In this document: piece after piece, positions 8,442 through 17,837 of the stretch
Position numbering within the stretch: position 1 is the stretch's first letter
Layout: each line of letters starts with the position of its first letter
From: Marinobacter sp. SS5-14b
Lineage (GTDB): Bacteria > Pseudomonadota > Gammaproteobacteria > Pseudomonadales > Oleiphilaceae
NCBI RefSeq assembly: GCF_030541005.1
Contig: NZ_JASSVM010000004.1
Span: 62,001 to 126,000 of the forward strand
Direction of reading: 5' to 3'
DNA length: 64,000 nt
Notes under the pieces: model-generated
The model's input: only the letters and a program-made list of their open reading frames with translations
What the model was told of the DNA's origin: nothing
Databases searched by the model: none
Translations under genes and position numbers: made by a program

Positions 8442-9791
8442 ATGCGCAATGCCGACCTGGTCGCACGAGACCTGAAATCCGTCTGGCACCCCTGTACCCA
8501 GATGAAAGACCACGAATCGTTGCCACTGATCCCCATCAAACGGGGCGAAGGCGTGTGGGTGGAGGATTTCGAGAGCAACCGTTACATCGATGCGGTCAGT
8601 TCCTGGTGGGTCAACCTGTTCGGCCACGCCAACCCGCGCATCAACTCTGCGATTCAGGACCAGATCGGACAGTTGGAGCACGTCATCCTGGCGGGTTTCA
8701 CCCACGAGCCCGTCGTTAATCTCTCAGAGCGGCTGATTGAGGTAACCCCCGAAGGTCTCAACAAGTGTTTCTACGCAGACAATGGCTCCTCCGCCATCGA
8801 AGCCGCTCTGAAAATGAGCTATCACTACTGGAAAAACCTCGGCAAACCCGGCAAGAAAAACTTCGTTAACCTGAGCAACAGCTACCATGGCGAAACCCTG
8901 GGCGCTTTGGCACTGGGCGATGTGGCGCTTTACAAAGACACCTATCAGCCGCTGCTGATGGAGGTACTGACCGCGCCTTCACCGGATGCCTACAACAAAG
9001 AGCCCGGGGAAACCGACGAGGAATACGCCCTGCGCCAGTTTGAGGCGATGGAGCAGCTGCTGGCAGAAAAGCACGACGAAATCTGCGCCGTGGTGGTTGA
9101 GCCTTTAATCCAATGTGCAGGCGGCATGCGCATGCACCACCCGATTTACCACACCAAACTGCGCGAAGCCTGCGACCGCTACGGCGTGCACCTGCTGGCC
9201 GACGAGATCGCTGTGGGCTTTGGCCGCACCGGCACCCTGTTCGCGTGTGAACAGGCCGGCATCACCCCGGATTTCATGTGCCTGTCTAAAGGGCTCACCG
9301 CGGGTTACCTGCCGCTGTCCGTGGTACTGACCACCGACAAAATTTACGACGCCTTCTACGACGACTACGAAACCATGCGTGCCTTCCTGCACAGCCACAG
9401 CTACACCGGCAACCCCATCGGCTGCGCCGTGGCCCTGGCCACCCTGGACATCTTCCGGGACGACAACGTGATCGAAAACAACCGCCAGCTGTCCCGTTGC
9501 ATGGCCGACTCCGTCGCCCACCTGGCCGACCACCCCAACGTGGGCGATATCCGCCAGCACGGCATGACCCTGGCCATTGAAATGGTCAAAGACAAAGCCA
9601 GTAAAACCCCCTTCCCCTGGCAGGAACGCCGCGGCCTGAGAGTCTACCAACACTCCCTCACCCGCCAGGCATTGCTACGCCCACTGGGGAACGTGGTGTA
9701 CTTCATGCCGCCTTACGTGATAACCGAAGACCAGATCCGCCATCTGGCCCAGGTAGCCACCGAAGGCATCGGCATCGCCGTGAAAGGCTGA
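8442..9791 (+). CDS. bioA: Adenosylmethionine-8-amino-7-oxononanoate aminotransferase
   Basis: Biotin synthesis: transfers the amino group of S-adenosylmethionine to KAPA to give DAPA (EC 2.6.1.62), cytosolic and PLP-dependent. Diagnostic N-terminus WHPCTQMKDHE, the SSWWVNLFGHANP segment, the DEIAVGFGRTG cofactor motif and the catalytic lysine in CLSKGLTAGYLPLS (about Lys283). 449 residues, normal for BioA. The ATG at 8442 follows AGGAG. rsmE starts 13 bases after its stop, so the two are probably co-transcribed. The remaining bio genes are not in this window. Confidence 0.96.
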   Translation: MRNADLVARDLKSVWHPCTQMKDHESLPLIPIKRGEGVWVEDFESNRYIDAVSSWWVNLFGHANPRINSAIQDQIGQLEHVILAGFTHEPVVNLSERLIEVTPEGLNKCFYADNGSSAIEAALKMSYHYWKNLGKPGKKNFVNLSNSYHGETLGALALGDVALYKDTYQPLLMEVLTAPSPDAYNKEPGETDEEYALRQFEAMEQLLAEKHDEICAVVVEPLIQCAGGMRMHHPIYHTKLREACDRYGVHLLADEIAVGFGRTGTLFACEQAGITPDFMCLSKGLTAGYLPLSVVLTTDKIYDAFYDDYETMRAFLHSHSYTGNPIGCAVALATLDIFRDDNVIENNRQLSRCMADSVAHLADHPNVGDIRQHGMTLAIEMVKDKASKTPFPWQERRGLRVYQHSLTRQALLRPLGNVVYFMPPYVITEDQIRHLAQVATEGIGIAVKG

Positions 9792-9804
9792 GGGAACACC
9801 ACCC

Positions 9805-10539
9805 ATGCGCATACCCAGAATCTTCACCGACAGCCCCCTTCAGGTGGGCAGCCAATGCGAACTCGACGACAACGCCGCCAACCACGTCGGCCGGGTACTG
9901 CGCATGCAACCCGGCCAGGAACTGCGTTTGTTCAACAACGATGGCCAGGACTACAGCGCCACCATCACCCAGGCTGGCAAAAAGAACGTCACCGTCGACA
10001 TCCTTGCGGCGGAAGAAAACAGGACCGAATCCCCCCTGGGCATCGTACTGGGCCAAACCCTCTCCAAAGGCGACCGCATGGACTACGCCGTGCAAAAAGC
10101 CGTGGAAATGGGCGTCACCACCATCGTGCCGCTGACCACCGAACGCTCCGAAGTAAAGCTCAAAGGCGACCGGGAAGAAAAACGCCTGCGCCACTGGCAA
10201 CAAGTCGCCATCAGCGCCGCCGAACAATGCGGCCGCGCCCGGGTGCCAGACATCCTGCCGGTAATGACCGTGCCCGAGTGGCTGCAATACAGCCAAACCT
10301 GCGATCTGCGACTGGTCCTGCACCACCGCACCGAGCAATCCCTGAACACCCTGACCAAACCCGCCAGCGTTGCCCTTATGATCGGCCCGGAAGGCGGCCT
10401 GAGTGCCGATGAAATTACTCTGGCAGAGCAAAGCGGCTTCCTGCCGGTTGCCCTCGGCCCCCGCGTTCTGCGCACGGAAACCGCACCGGTAGCCGCTATT
10501 GCGCTGTGCCAGTGGTTGTGGGGAGATATTGGCAATTGA
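9805..10539 (+). CDS. rsmE: 16S rRNA (uracil-1498-N3)-methyltransferase
   Basis: SPOUT-class methyltransferase that modifies U1498 of 16S rRNA with S-adenosylmethionine. Seen: N-terminal PUA-like segment (MRIPRIF, NHVGRVLRMQPGQELRLFN), the linker LGQTLSKGDRMDYAVQKAVEMGV, and the C-terminal trefoil-knot motif GPEGGLSADE with LGPRVLRTETAPVAAIA. 244 residues, the usual length. It follows bioA by 13 bases. Confidence 0.96.
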   Translation: MRIPRIFTDSPLQVGSQCELDDNAANHVGRVLRMQPGQELRLFNNDGQDYSATITQAGKKNVTVDILAAEENRTESPLGIVLGQTLSKGDRMDYAVQKAVEMGVTTIVPLTTERSEVKLKGDREEKRLRHWQQVAISAAEQCGRARVPDILPVMTVPEWLQYSQTCDLRLVLHHRTEQSLNTLTKPASVALMIGPEGGLSADEITLAEQSGFLPVALGPRVLRTETAPVAAIALCQWLWGDIGN

Positions 10540-10662
10540 GACGTGTGGCCCAGAAAGGCAACCCTGGCGGCATCCCAGTCATTGACAGATCTGGCGGTGA
10601 ACAACATTATCCGTGTCTGACAATCTTTACCGAGCACCACTTATAAACAGCGCGAGTACCGG

Positions 10663-11892
10663 ATGACCAGCCTTCTTACCAACCCAGAATTTTGGCAATA
10701 CCTCAGTATCCCGGTGATCGCCGCCTTGATCGGCTGGAGCACCAACTGGCTCGCCATCAAAATGACCTTCTACCCCCTGGAGTTCATCGGCAACCCCCCC
10801 CTACTCGGCTGGCAAGGCATCATCCCCTCGAAAGCCCGGAAAATGGCGGCTATCAGCGTCGACGCCACCATCTCCAAAATCGGCACCGTCCAGGAAATCT
10901 TCGAACAGATTGACCCCAAAGTACTCGCGGCCCACATCATCTACACCGTCGACCCCCGCATCGAAGAGTACGTAGACGAACTCATGCTCAAAGAATACCC
11001 CACCTTCTGGGAAAACCTGCCGGCCTCTGCCCGGAAAATGGTCTACGAACGCGTCCGGAAATCCACCCCCCAGCTGGTCGACAACCTGGTGGGCGACGTA
11101 TCTGATAACATCGAAGACCTGCTCGACATCAAAAGCATGGTCATCGAACGACTGGCCAGTGACAAACAACTCCTGAACCGCATCTTTCTGGAATGTGGCG
11201 ACGTCGAATTCCGCTTCATCATCAACTCCGGCCTGTACTTCGGCTTCCTGTTCGGCCTGATCCAGATGGGCGTCTGGTATCTCTACCCTGCCGCCTGGGT
11301 GTTGCCCGTGTTTGGCTTGCTGGTGGGCTGGGCAACCAACTGGATCGCCCTGAACGTTATATTCCGCCCCCTGCACGAACACAAGGTCGGTCCTTTTAGA
11401 ATCCACGGACTGTTTCTGAAACGCCAGCCTGCCGTCGCGGAATCCTTCTGCCACATCATCACCCATGAAATCCTGACCGTTGGCAACATCATCAACGCCA
11501 TCCTCGAAGGCCCCAAAGGCGACCGGGCCCGCAACATGGTCAAAAAGCACATCAAGCCTCTGGTCGACGAAACCGCAGGCATGGGCAAAGCTCTCACCCA
11601 GGTGGCATTCGGGCCCACCGGGTTTGCCACACTGAAAAACAAGGTTGGGGACAAGGCCATCGCCATCTCACAAACCTCGTTCAACAACCCTATGTTCGAA
11701 AAAGACCGCGCACGCGCTGTTGAATCCATCATGGTTGAAAGAATGATCGCGCTCTCTTCCGAAGAGTTTCAGGACCTGCTACGCCCCTGCTTCCAGGAAG
11801 ACGAGATCAAACTGATCATGGTCGGCGCCGCTCTCGGTATGATTGCCGGCGTGTGCCAGCTGGTGTTCGTATTCGGTGAAACGCTGATCTGA
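10663..11892 (+). CDS. DUF445-family membrane protein
   Basis: 409 residues. N-terminal membrane segment with the family-typical IPVIAALIGWSTNWLAIKMTFYP, a long soluble helical middle, a second pair of hydrophobic segments (LYFGFLFGLIQMGVWYLYPAAWVLPVFGLLVGWATNW, again followed by a WIALNVIFRP repeat of the first motif), and a hydrophobic C-terminus (AALGMIAGVCQLVFVFG). This is the YheB/DUF445 family, whose function is not established. Stand-alone gene with its own upstream spacer of 123 bases. Confidence 0.88.
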   Translation: MTSLLTNPEFWQYLSIPVIAALIGWSTNWLAIKMTFYPLEFIGNPPLLGWQGIIPSKARKMAAISVDATISKIGTVQEIFEQIDPKVLAAHIIYTVDPRIEEYVDELMLKEYPTFWENLPASARKMVYERVRKSTPQLVDNLVGDVSDNIEDLLDIKSMVIERLASDKQLLNRIFLECGDVEFRFIINSGLYFGFLFGLIQMGVWYLYPAAWVLPVFGLLVGWATNWIALNVIFRPLHEHKVGPFRIHGLFLKRQPAVAESFCHIITHEILTVGNIINAILEGPKGDRARNMVKKHIKPLVDETAGMGKALTQVAFGPTGFATLKNKVGDKAIAISQTSFNNPMFEKDRARAVESIMVERMIALSSEEFQDLLRPCFQEDEIKLIMVGAALGMIAGVCQLVFVFGETLI

Positions 11893-11984
11893 GTAGCGTC
11901 AGGGCTGTGCAGGGTTGCTTAACGCAACTATACTGATCCGGTAAACCAGTCACTCTTCAAGACACGTTTCTCCGGAGGCAACGG

Positions 11985-13043
11985 ATGCCGGGCTTTATCT
12001 CCTGGATTTCAGGGCTTTTCTCCAGGCACCAGCCTGCCCAGGTTGCGGCCGAAACCCGGCTGTTCAACCCTGCCGCCAGCCGGCAAAGCGATTCATCAGA
12101 ACGCTCATCCGATACCTCCGGCCAGCTGGAGGAGCACCTGTTCTGTTGGCTACTCGATACACAGCCCGCAAAACTGCGGGACGACGTCTCTGGGGCCGAA
12201 AAAGTTCTGAGCGAACTGGAGCGAAGGCTCAGCACCAATCAAATGGAAGAACTGCCCCGAAAGCCAGGCAGCCTGCCCATGTTGATGAGGGCGCTGTCCA
12301 GCGAAACAACCGAACGCAAGCAGCTTACCGATATCATTCTCAGCGACCCCTCACTGACCGATCAGCTGTTGCAGGTGGCCAACAGCCCGTTCTTCCGGCC
12401 AGGTGACCACATCATTGAATCGGTTGATCAGGCGGTGTTCGTACTGGGTGTTGATGGCATCAGAAATGTCATTGCTGCTGCCGTGATGCGGCCCATGATG
12501 GCGGCACGAAACAGCAGAGAAGCCCTGTTCGCTCAGCGGGCATGGCGCTGGGGCCTGACCTGCGCCCGATCCGCTGAAATGATCGCAAAGATCCACAAAG
12601 ACGATACCAGCGCGCACTTCATGGTGGGATTGCTGCCCTCGCTGGCGTACATCACCATCCGCAGAGAAGTCGCCCGGATTTGCCGGGCCAGCGGCACAGA
12701 GAGTGAACCAGCCGCTGCGCTGCTGCGCATTGCCCTGGCCAGATACCAATGGACAACCTGTCAGCTGCTGGCTAACGTGTGGAACCTGCCACCCAAATAT
12801 CATGCCTGGCTACTATCCGCCGAGCGGCCGGCCCCCAAACAGGTACACTGGGCGCTGACAGACGGTTTGTTGATCGGTACCCGTGAAGTGCTTCGTAATG
12901 CTCGTCAGCGGAACCTGGCGGAAGATAAGCTGGAGCAGATAACCCACCTTTCTTCTGAGCAGATTACCCGTGTAAGAGCGGTCGTTCTGGCCATGCTGCA
13001 GGAAGGCAAAACGTCAAAAGAGCGCGCAAACGCGGGCTCTTGA
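11985..13043 (+). CDS. HDOD-domain protein
   Basis: 352 residues. The central region (MLMRALSSETTERKQLTDIILSDPSLTDQLLQVANSPFF, then VDQAVFVLGVDGIRNVIAAAVM) is a clear HDOD domain, a catalytically inert relative of HD hydrolases found in signalling proteins. The N-terminal 75 residues are low in recognisable structure. The ATG at 11985 is preceded by CCGGAGG. No output or receiver domain is visible, so its pathway is unknown. A short inverted repeat spans its stop codon. Confidence 0.88.
   Translation: MPGFISWISGLFSRHQPAQVAAETRLFNPAASRQSDSSERSSDTSGQLEEHLFCWLLDTQPAKLRDDVSGAEKVLSELERRLSTNQMEELPRKPGSLPMLMRALSSETTERKQLTDIILSDPSLTDQLLQVANSPFFRPGDHIIESVDQAVFVLGVDGIRNVIAAAVMRPMMAARNSREALFAQRAWRWGLTCARSAEMIAKIHKDDTSAHFMVGLLPSLAYITIRREVARICRASGTESEPAAALLRIALARYQWTTCQLLANVWNLPPKYHAWLLSAERPAPKQVHWALTDGLLIGTREVLRNARQRNLAEDKLEQITHLSSEQITRVRAVVLAMLQEGKTSKERANAGS
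13018..13041. terminator. Possible terminator at the end of the HDOD gene
   Basis: Inverted repeat AAGAGC / GCTCTT with a GC-rich interior, overlapping the stop of the HDOD gene and lying 23 bases from the stop of the convergent yihY-like gene. No long T-run follows on either strand, so it is only suggestive. Confidence 0.3.
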
Positions 13044-13063
13044 GGCTGTCAGGGTAAAGGCAG

Positions 13064-14380
13064 TCAAACCTTCTCCTCGCCCTCATGCAGCAGTGAGGCA
13101 AAGCTGACATCCTCGCGACCCGAAGACAAGTCTACCAACTGCACTGGCAGCGCATCTGCCGGCAGCCGGTCCACTACCCGGTCCTCATCCCGGCGCACCG
13201 CCAGCAAAACACTGCCAACGGTAATCAGGTCAAGCGCCCGCCCCGGTACCAGCTGATCGCCATTACGCCCCGCCAGACTGAGCAAGCCCGCCCGGATCAG
13301 TTTGTCACTGATATTGCGAGTGACCTCGCCGGGGACCCGCAGCCGGGCTTCCAGTGATTCCTGTTGCGGTGCCGGCTCACCCTGACTGAACGGCTTCGCC
13401 ACCATCCACATCAATGCCAGCCCTACCCGTTCCTGCAGTTCCGGAGCCAGTTGCACATTCTGGCGCTTCGCCACCGACCCCGGATTCTGCATATAAAACG
13501 ACAAGCTGGCGCCGAGCAGCAATATCATCCAGTTCAGGTAGGTCCAGATCAGCAGGATGATGCCCACTGCAAAGCCGGAGTAGATTGCGGCGTACTTCGC
13601 TGAACCGGCAACGAATGATGCGAACAACATGCCGGCAGCCTGCCAGGAGATGCCCGCAATCAGGCCCGCCAGGAAAGCGTAACGAAACTTGACCCGGGTA
13701 TTGGGAATAAAGATGTAGACGAACGTAAACGCCGCCACTACCAGGAAGAAGGGGGTAAATCGGCTCACCATCACAATCAACGAGCCAAAGGGTTCAATCT
13801 CCATTACCCGCTGAACCATTTCAGACGAGAACAACGTAGCCGTTGCACCAATAGCGGAAACCATCAGCAGCGGGCCAACCATGATCACGCTCAGGTAATT
13901 ACTGAACCGCTGGGCCATGGAGCGCATTTCCGGCACCCGCCAGATCATGTTGAAAGAACGCTCGATCTTCTGAACCAGCGACACGACCGTGTAGACCAGT
14001 AAGGCCAGACCGACGGAACCCAGAACGCCGACCTTTATATTGTCGACAAACCCCAGAATGCGTTCAGCAACCTCGATACCTTGCGGGCCCATCGGCTGGA
14101 AGAACTGATACAGGAAGGGTTCCATCTTCTGGTGCACGCCCAACGCCTTCAACACCGAAAAGCTCAACGCAAGCAGCGGCACGATACTCAACAGCGTGGT
14201 GTAAACCAGACTCATGGCATGCAGGGTTAACTGCCCGCTGATCACATCCCGAACCAGCGCATAAACTGACCGGCCGGATTTATAGAGCCAGGTCCACGGC
14301 CAGTTATGAGGGGGGTTGGGATTCGAAAGAATCCAGTCTTCGGCAGTCTGAAGCCGTTCTTTGAATTGATTAGATGCCAC
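13064..14380 (-). CDS. YihY/BrkB-family inner-membrane protein
   Basis: 438 residues with six predicted membrane helices in the first 300 residues, starting with the family-typical LHAMSLVYTTLLSIVPLLALSFSVLKALG and containing AIYSGFAVGIILLIWTYLNWMILLLGASLSFYMQN. The C-terminal 130 residues are soluble and winged-helix-like, as in the larger members of the family. Historically misnamed ribonuclease BN; the function is unknown. Convergent with the HDOD gene. Confidence 0.9.
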   Translation of the reverse strand: MASNQFKERLQTAEDWILSNPNPPHNWPWTWLYKSGRSVYALVRDVISGQLTLHAMSLVYTTLLSIVPLLALSFSVLKALGVHQKMEPFLYQFFQPMGPQGIEVAERILGFVDNIKVGVLGSVGLALLVYTVVSLVQKIERSFNMIWRVPEMRSMAQRFSNYLSVIMVGPLLMVSAIGATATLFSSEMVQRVMEIEPFGSLIVMVSRFTPFFLVVAAFTFVYIFIPNTRVKFRYAFLAGLIAGISWQAAGMLFASFVAGSAKYAAIYSGFAVGIILLIWTYLNWMILLLGASLSFYMQNPGSVAKRQNVQLAPELQERVGLALMWMVAKPFSQGEPAPQQESLEARLRVPGEVTRNISDKLIRAGLLSLAGRNGDQLVPGRALDLITVGSVLLAVRRDEDRVVDRLPADALPVQLVDLSSGREDVSFASLLHEGEEKV

Positions 14381-14588
14381 GTACCGTCCTGCCTGTCAGT
14401 CTTTTCTACAGCTTATCAGGGAGATGCCAGTAAACAACCGGATACTGCGCATTTCGTATGGTGAAACTCCCACGCCTTATTTATCAGAGCATATCCATAT
14501 CAAGTTTCGTTACTTCCACTTATAACCAGAATCACGTAAAAAGGCGCCTGCTAATATCTGTCCGAATTACCGACACAGGAATAATTCT

Positions 14589-15867
14589 ATGCGCCTCACC
14601 CGGTTTTTGGCCGCTGCCGCCGCGACCTCTCTGCTGCACGGCACTGGCTACCAACGGCTATTTCAGCCACGGCTACGGAACCATTAACGCGGGTATGGCC
14701 GGCGCGGGCACAGCGCTATCCCAGGACAGTATCGCTGCAGCAACCAACCCGGCCGGCATGGCGTTTGTCGGCAGCCGCGTGGATGGTGGGCTGGAGATTT
14801 TCTCCCCGCGCCGGCGCTATGATATCGAGGGCGGAGCTCCCAATATTCCCGGCCAAACCTTCTACCTGGCACCAGGCACCGTGCAAAGCGAAAACGATGC
14901 ATTCCTGATTCCACACTTTGGCTACAACCGGGCGATGGGCAACGGCCACAGCTTCGGCCTGTCGGTATTTGCCAATGGTGGTATGAATACCGAGTACGAA
15001 CCTGGCGTCGCGGGCACCTTTGGCGCTCCCGGCAAAACCGGCGTCAACCTAGAGCAGCTGTTTATTGCCCCAACCTGGTCCTGGGAGTTCTCTGACGGCC
15101 AGGCCCTGGGTATTTCACCCCTGATAGCCTATCAGCGATTTGAGGCAAAGGGCCTTGGTGCGTTTGCGGGTTTCTCTTCAAACCCGGGGGCCCTTACCAA
15201 CAACGGCACAGACGAAGCCTGGGGCTATGGTTTGCAAATCGGTTGGCAGGGCGAAGTCACCGACACCCTGCGTGGGGGCCTGAATTTTCGCACCATCCTG
15301 GAGATGGAAGAGTTCAACAAATACGAAGGCCTGTTTGCCGAACAGGGCGGCTTCGACATCCCCCAGATGTTCAACGCTGGCATCGCCTGGTCCGGTATTG
15401 AAAACCACTGGCTGCTGCTGGATGTTCAGCACATCCGCTACAGCGAGATCAACAGCATCGGCAACCCGATGATGCCTGCGCTCGGAATGGCAGCCATGGG
15501 TGATGCGAATTCCCAGCTTGGCGCCGACAACGGCCCAGGCTTCGGCTGGGACGACATGACCATCGTCAAACTCGGCTGGCAATGGCAGCAAAGCAACGAA
15601 CAAACCTGGCGCGCCGGCGTCAGCTACGGCAAACAGCCCATTCCGGATGAAGAAGTCCTGTTCAACATCCTGGCCCCGGGCGTACAAGAATGGCACTTCA
15701 CCGGCGGGTTCACCCACCAGGTCAGCGACGCACTGGAAGTGTCCGGCATGACTTTCTACTCACCGCGCAAAAACGTTCGTGGCGACAACCCCATGGGCCC
15801 CGGCCAACAAATCGAGCTGAGCATGAGTCAGGTGGGTGCGTCCTTCAGCGTCGGCTATCAGTTCTGA
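14589..15867 (+). CDS. OmpP1/FadL-family outer-membrane protein, signal peptide out of frame
   Basis: Outer-membrane beta-barrel of the FadL type, which takes up long-chain fatty acids or other hydrophobic compounds. The mature part is intact: it begins NGYFSHGYGTINAGMAGAG, has the NPAGMAF signature, and ends in a strand closing with phenylalanine (VGYQF). The natural start is the ATG at 14589 after AGGA; it encodes a good signal peptide (MRLTRFLAAAAATSLLH), but that frame is off by one from the mature protein. Removing one G near 14640-14641 would give a normal HALA cleavage site. Either a sequence error or a frameshift. The only start in the mature frame is at 14458 and yields no signal peptide. 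Confidence 0.82.
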
Positions 15868-16796
15868 GCCGACGCCAGGTTGCTCGCCGTAATCCCCACA
15901 ATCCGCTGACGGGCTTCCCGGCTGGCCCAGGCGGAATGGGGAGTGAGAATCAGGTTCGGAATATTTTCAGCCAACAGCGGGTTACCGTTACGGGGCGGCT
16001 CCTCAGTCAGCACATCAAAGCCAGCCCCGGCAATCTCGCCCTGGCGTAACGCTTCCGCCAGCGCCACCTCATCCACCAGGCCACCACGGCTGGTGTTGAT
16101 CAGCAAAGCCGTCGGCTTCATCAAACGCAGTTCCCGCTCGCCAATCATATTGCGGGTTTCATCCGTCAGCAGGCAGTGCAGCGTCAGCACATCGGCCTGA
16201 ACCAACAGCTCATCCAGTGGTAGGCGCGGGTAACCATCCACCTCTCCCGGTGCCTGCCCTGGCCGGCAACCGAGCACGACATTCATACCAAACGCTTTCG
16301 CCCGCTCGGCCACGCCCTGCCCAAGATCGCCGTAACCCACTATCCCCAGCGTCTTACCTTCCAGCTCCATAATCGGGTGATCCATCAGGCAGAACATATC
16401 GCTCTTGCCCCAGGTGCCATTACGGGCATCACGGTTGTAATCCAGCAACCGCGTGGCCAGCGCCAGAATCAGCGCCATGGTGTGCTGGGCCACGGTGGAA
16501 CGGCCATAGTGAGTCACATTCATCACCTGGATACCGTGTTCTTTCGCGGCCACCTGATCAATGTTATTCAACCCGGTGGCCACCACCGCAATCGTCTTCA
16601 GCTCCGGGCACGCCTCAAAGTGTTCGCGCCCAAGCACCACCTTGTTGACCAGCACCGTATCAAAGCCCTGAATTCTCTCCAGCACCTGCTCCGGCACCGT
16701 GCGGTCGTGACAGGTCAAACCGCCCGTCACCTGCTCAATCGGCGACAAGTCCACATCCGTGCCAAGGGTAAGGGCATCCAGAAAGACCGCTTTCAT
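15858..16796 (-). CDS. D-2-hydroxyacid dehydrogenase (glycerate dehydrogenase-like)
   Basis: NAD(P)-dependent dehydrogenase of the D-isomer-specific family; closest by eye to hydroxypyruvate reductase/glycerate dehydrogenase (HprA type). Seen: Rossmann motif GIVGYGDLGQG, catalytic Arg in INTSRGGLVDE, Glu in LTEEPP and the catalytic His in LTPHSAWASREARQR. 312 residues, normal. The ATG at 16796 follows AGGAGA; an earlier in-frame start would add 19 residues. Its 3' end overlaps the FadL-like gene tail to tail by 10 bases. Divergent from tpm. Confidence 0.88.
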   Translation of the reverse strand: MKAVFLDALTLGTDVDLSPIEQVTGGLTCHDRTVPEQVLERIQGFDTVLVNKVVLGREHFEACPELKTIAVVATGLNNIDQVAAKEHGIQVMNVTHYGRSTVAQHTMALILALATRLLDYNRDARNGTWGKSDMFCLMDHPIMELEGKTLGIVGYGDLGQGVAERAKAFGMNVVLGCRPGQAPGEVDGYPRLPLDELLVQADVLTLHCLLTDETRNMIGERELRLMKPTALLINTSRGGLVDEVALAEALRQGEIAGAGFDVLTEEPPRNGNPLLAENIPNLILTPHSAWASREARQRIVGITASNLASAQN

Positions 16797-16870
16797 ACGT
16801 TTCTCCTGTCTCAAGATGGGCAAAGAGTAAGCTAGACTGGTGAAAACGAGCAAATCCCGGGAGGCACACC

Positions 16871-17530
16871 ATGGAACATGAATTCTGGCACGAACGCTGG
16901 GCGAAACAACAAACCGGCTTCCACGAAGGCACCGTTAACCAGTATCTGCATGACCACTGGCCGGAACTGGCCGGCACCGGCACAGACGCGGTGTTTGTTC
17001 CTTTGTGCGGCAAAGCCCACGACATGTGGTGGCTGAACGACCGGGGCCACCCGGTCATCGGCGTGGAACTGAGTGACATCGCTTGCAAAGACTTCTTCGA
17101 AGAAGCCGGTGAAAAAGCCAACGTCCACCCAGGCGAACCCTTCACCACCTTCAAACACGACGACCTGCAACTCTGGTGCGGTGATTTTTTCCAGCTGGTA
17201 CCGGACGACCTCAAACATGTGCGCCTGGTTTACGACCGCGCAGCACTTATCGCGCTGCCCCCGGAAATGCGACAAGGGTACGTCGACCACTTGACTGCGG
17301 TGACGCCCGAGGGCGTTCAGATGCTACTGATCACCCTCGATTACGACAGCAACGAAATGCAAGGCCCACCGTTCAATGTCAGCGATGACGAAGTCTTCAA
17401 GCTGTATGGCGAAGACTATGAAATCAGCCAGGTGCTCAAGCAAGACATGGCCAGAGACAACCCATTCGCAAAAAGACGAGGGCTGAGAAACGGCGCCTCA
17501 GAAAGCGTCTTCACGCTGACAAAGAAATAA
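16871..17530 (+). CDS. tpm: Thiopurine S-methyltransferase
   Basis: S-adenosylmethionine-dependent methyltransferase of the TPMT family; bacterial members methylate thiopurines and also selenium or tellurium species. Seen: start EFWHERWAKQQTGFHEGTVN, cofactor motif VFVPLCGKAHDMWWLNDRGHPVIGVELS, and YDRAALIALPPEMRQGYVDHL. 219 residues, the usual length. Confidence 0.93.
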   Translation: MEHEFWHERWAKQQTGFHEGTVNQYLHDHWPELAGTGTDAVFVPLCGKAHDMWWLNDRGHPVIGVELSDIACKDFFEEAGEKANVHPGEPFTTFKHDDLQLWCGDFFQLVPDDLKHVRLVYDRAALIALPPEMRQGYVDHLTAVTPEGVQMLLITLDYDSNEMQGPPFNVSDDEVFKLYGEDYEISQVLKQDMARDNPFAKRRGLRNGASESVFTLTKK

Positions 17531-17837
17531 AGGTTCCAAATCCTCAAAGGCGCCCCGGCTCTGATCGACGTATGCCGGGGCAGCCCCCAAAGGCCCAAAT
17601 CCCGATAACATAATTTAATGAACCTAATTTGAACCCCAACTGTCCAACCCCCGTAACCTGAACTAAGCTCAAATTAAACAGGCCGGAACACCCCGGATAA
17701 CGTACAACTGTTTAGCAGAACCTCCCATTAACCCAATAACCAGCACACACCGCCGGGATCGGCGGCGTACCAGCAACGGGGACATTGCGTGACCTAAAAC
17801 CGTTTTATAACAAGCGAGAGTAAGCGAGGGGCTATCT
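17531..17837. other. Intergenic region between tpm and prkA
   Basis: 307 bases. It holds the 8-bp inverted repeat described separately just after tpm, then an AT-rich stretch, and presumably the prkA promoter. Just upstream of prkA, TTGCGT and TATAAC are separated by only 15 bases, so they are not a good sigma-70 promoter. No sigma-54 consensus and no reading frame of interest. Confidence 0.5.
17552..17581 (+). terminator. Hairpin downstream of tpm
   Basis: Perfect inverted repeat GCCCCGGC / GCCGGGGC with a 14-base loop, 22 bases after the tpm stop. It lacks a following T-run, so termination is plausible but not certain. Confidence 0.4.

Noticed and set aside
17531..17837. Sigma-54 promoter for prkA
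   Set aside because: No TGGCAC-N5-TTGCA-like element is present.
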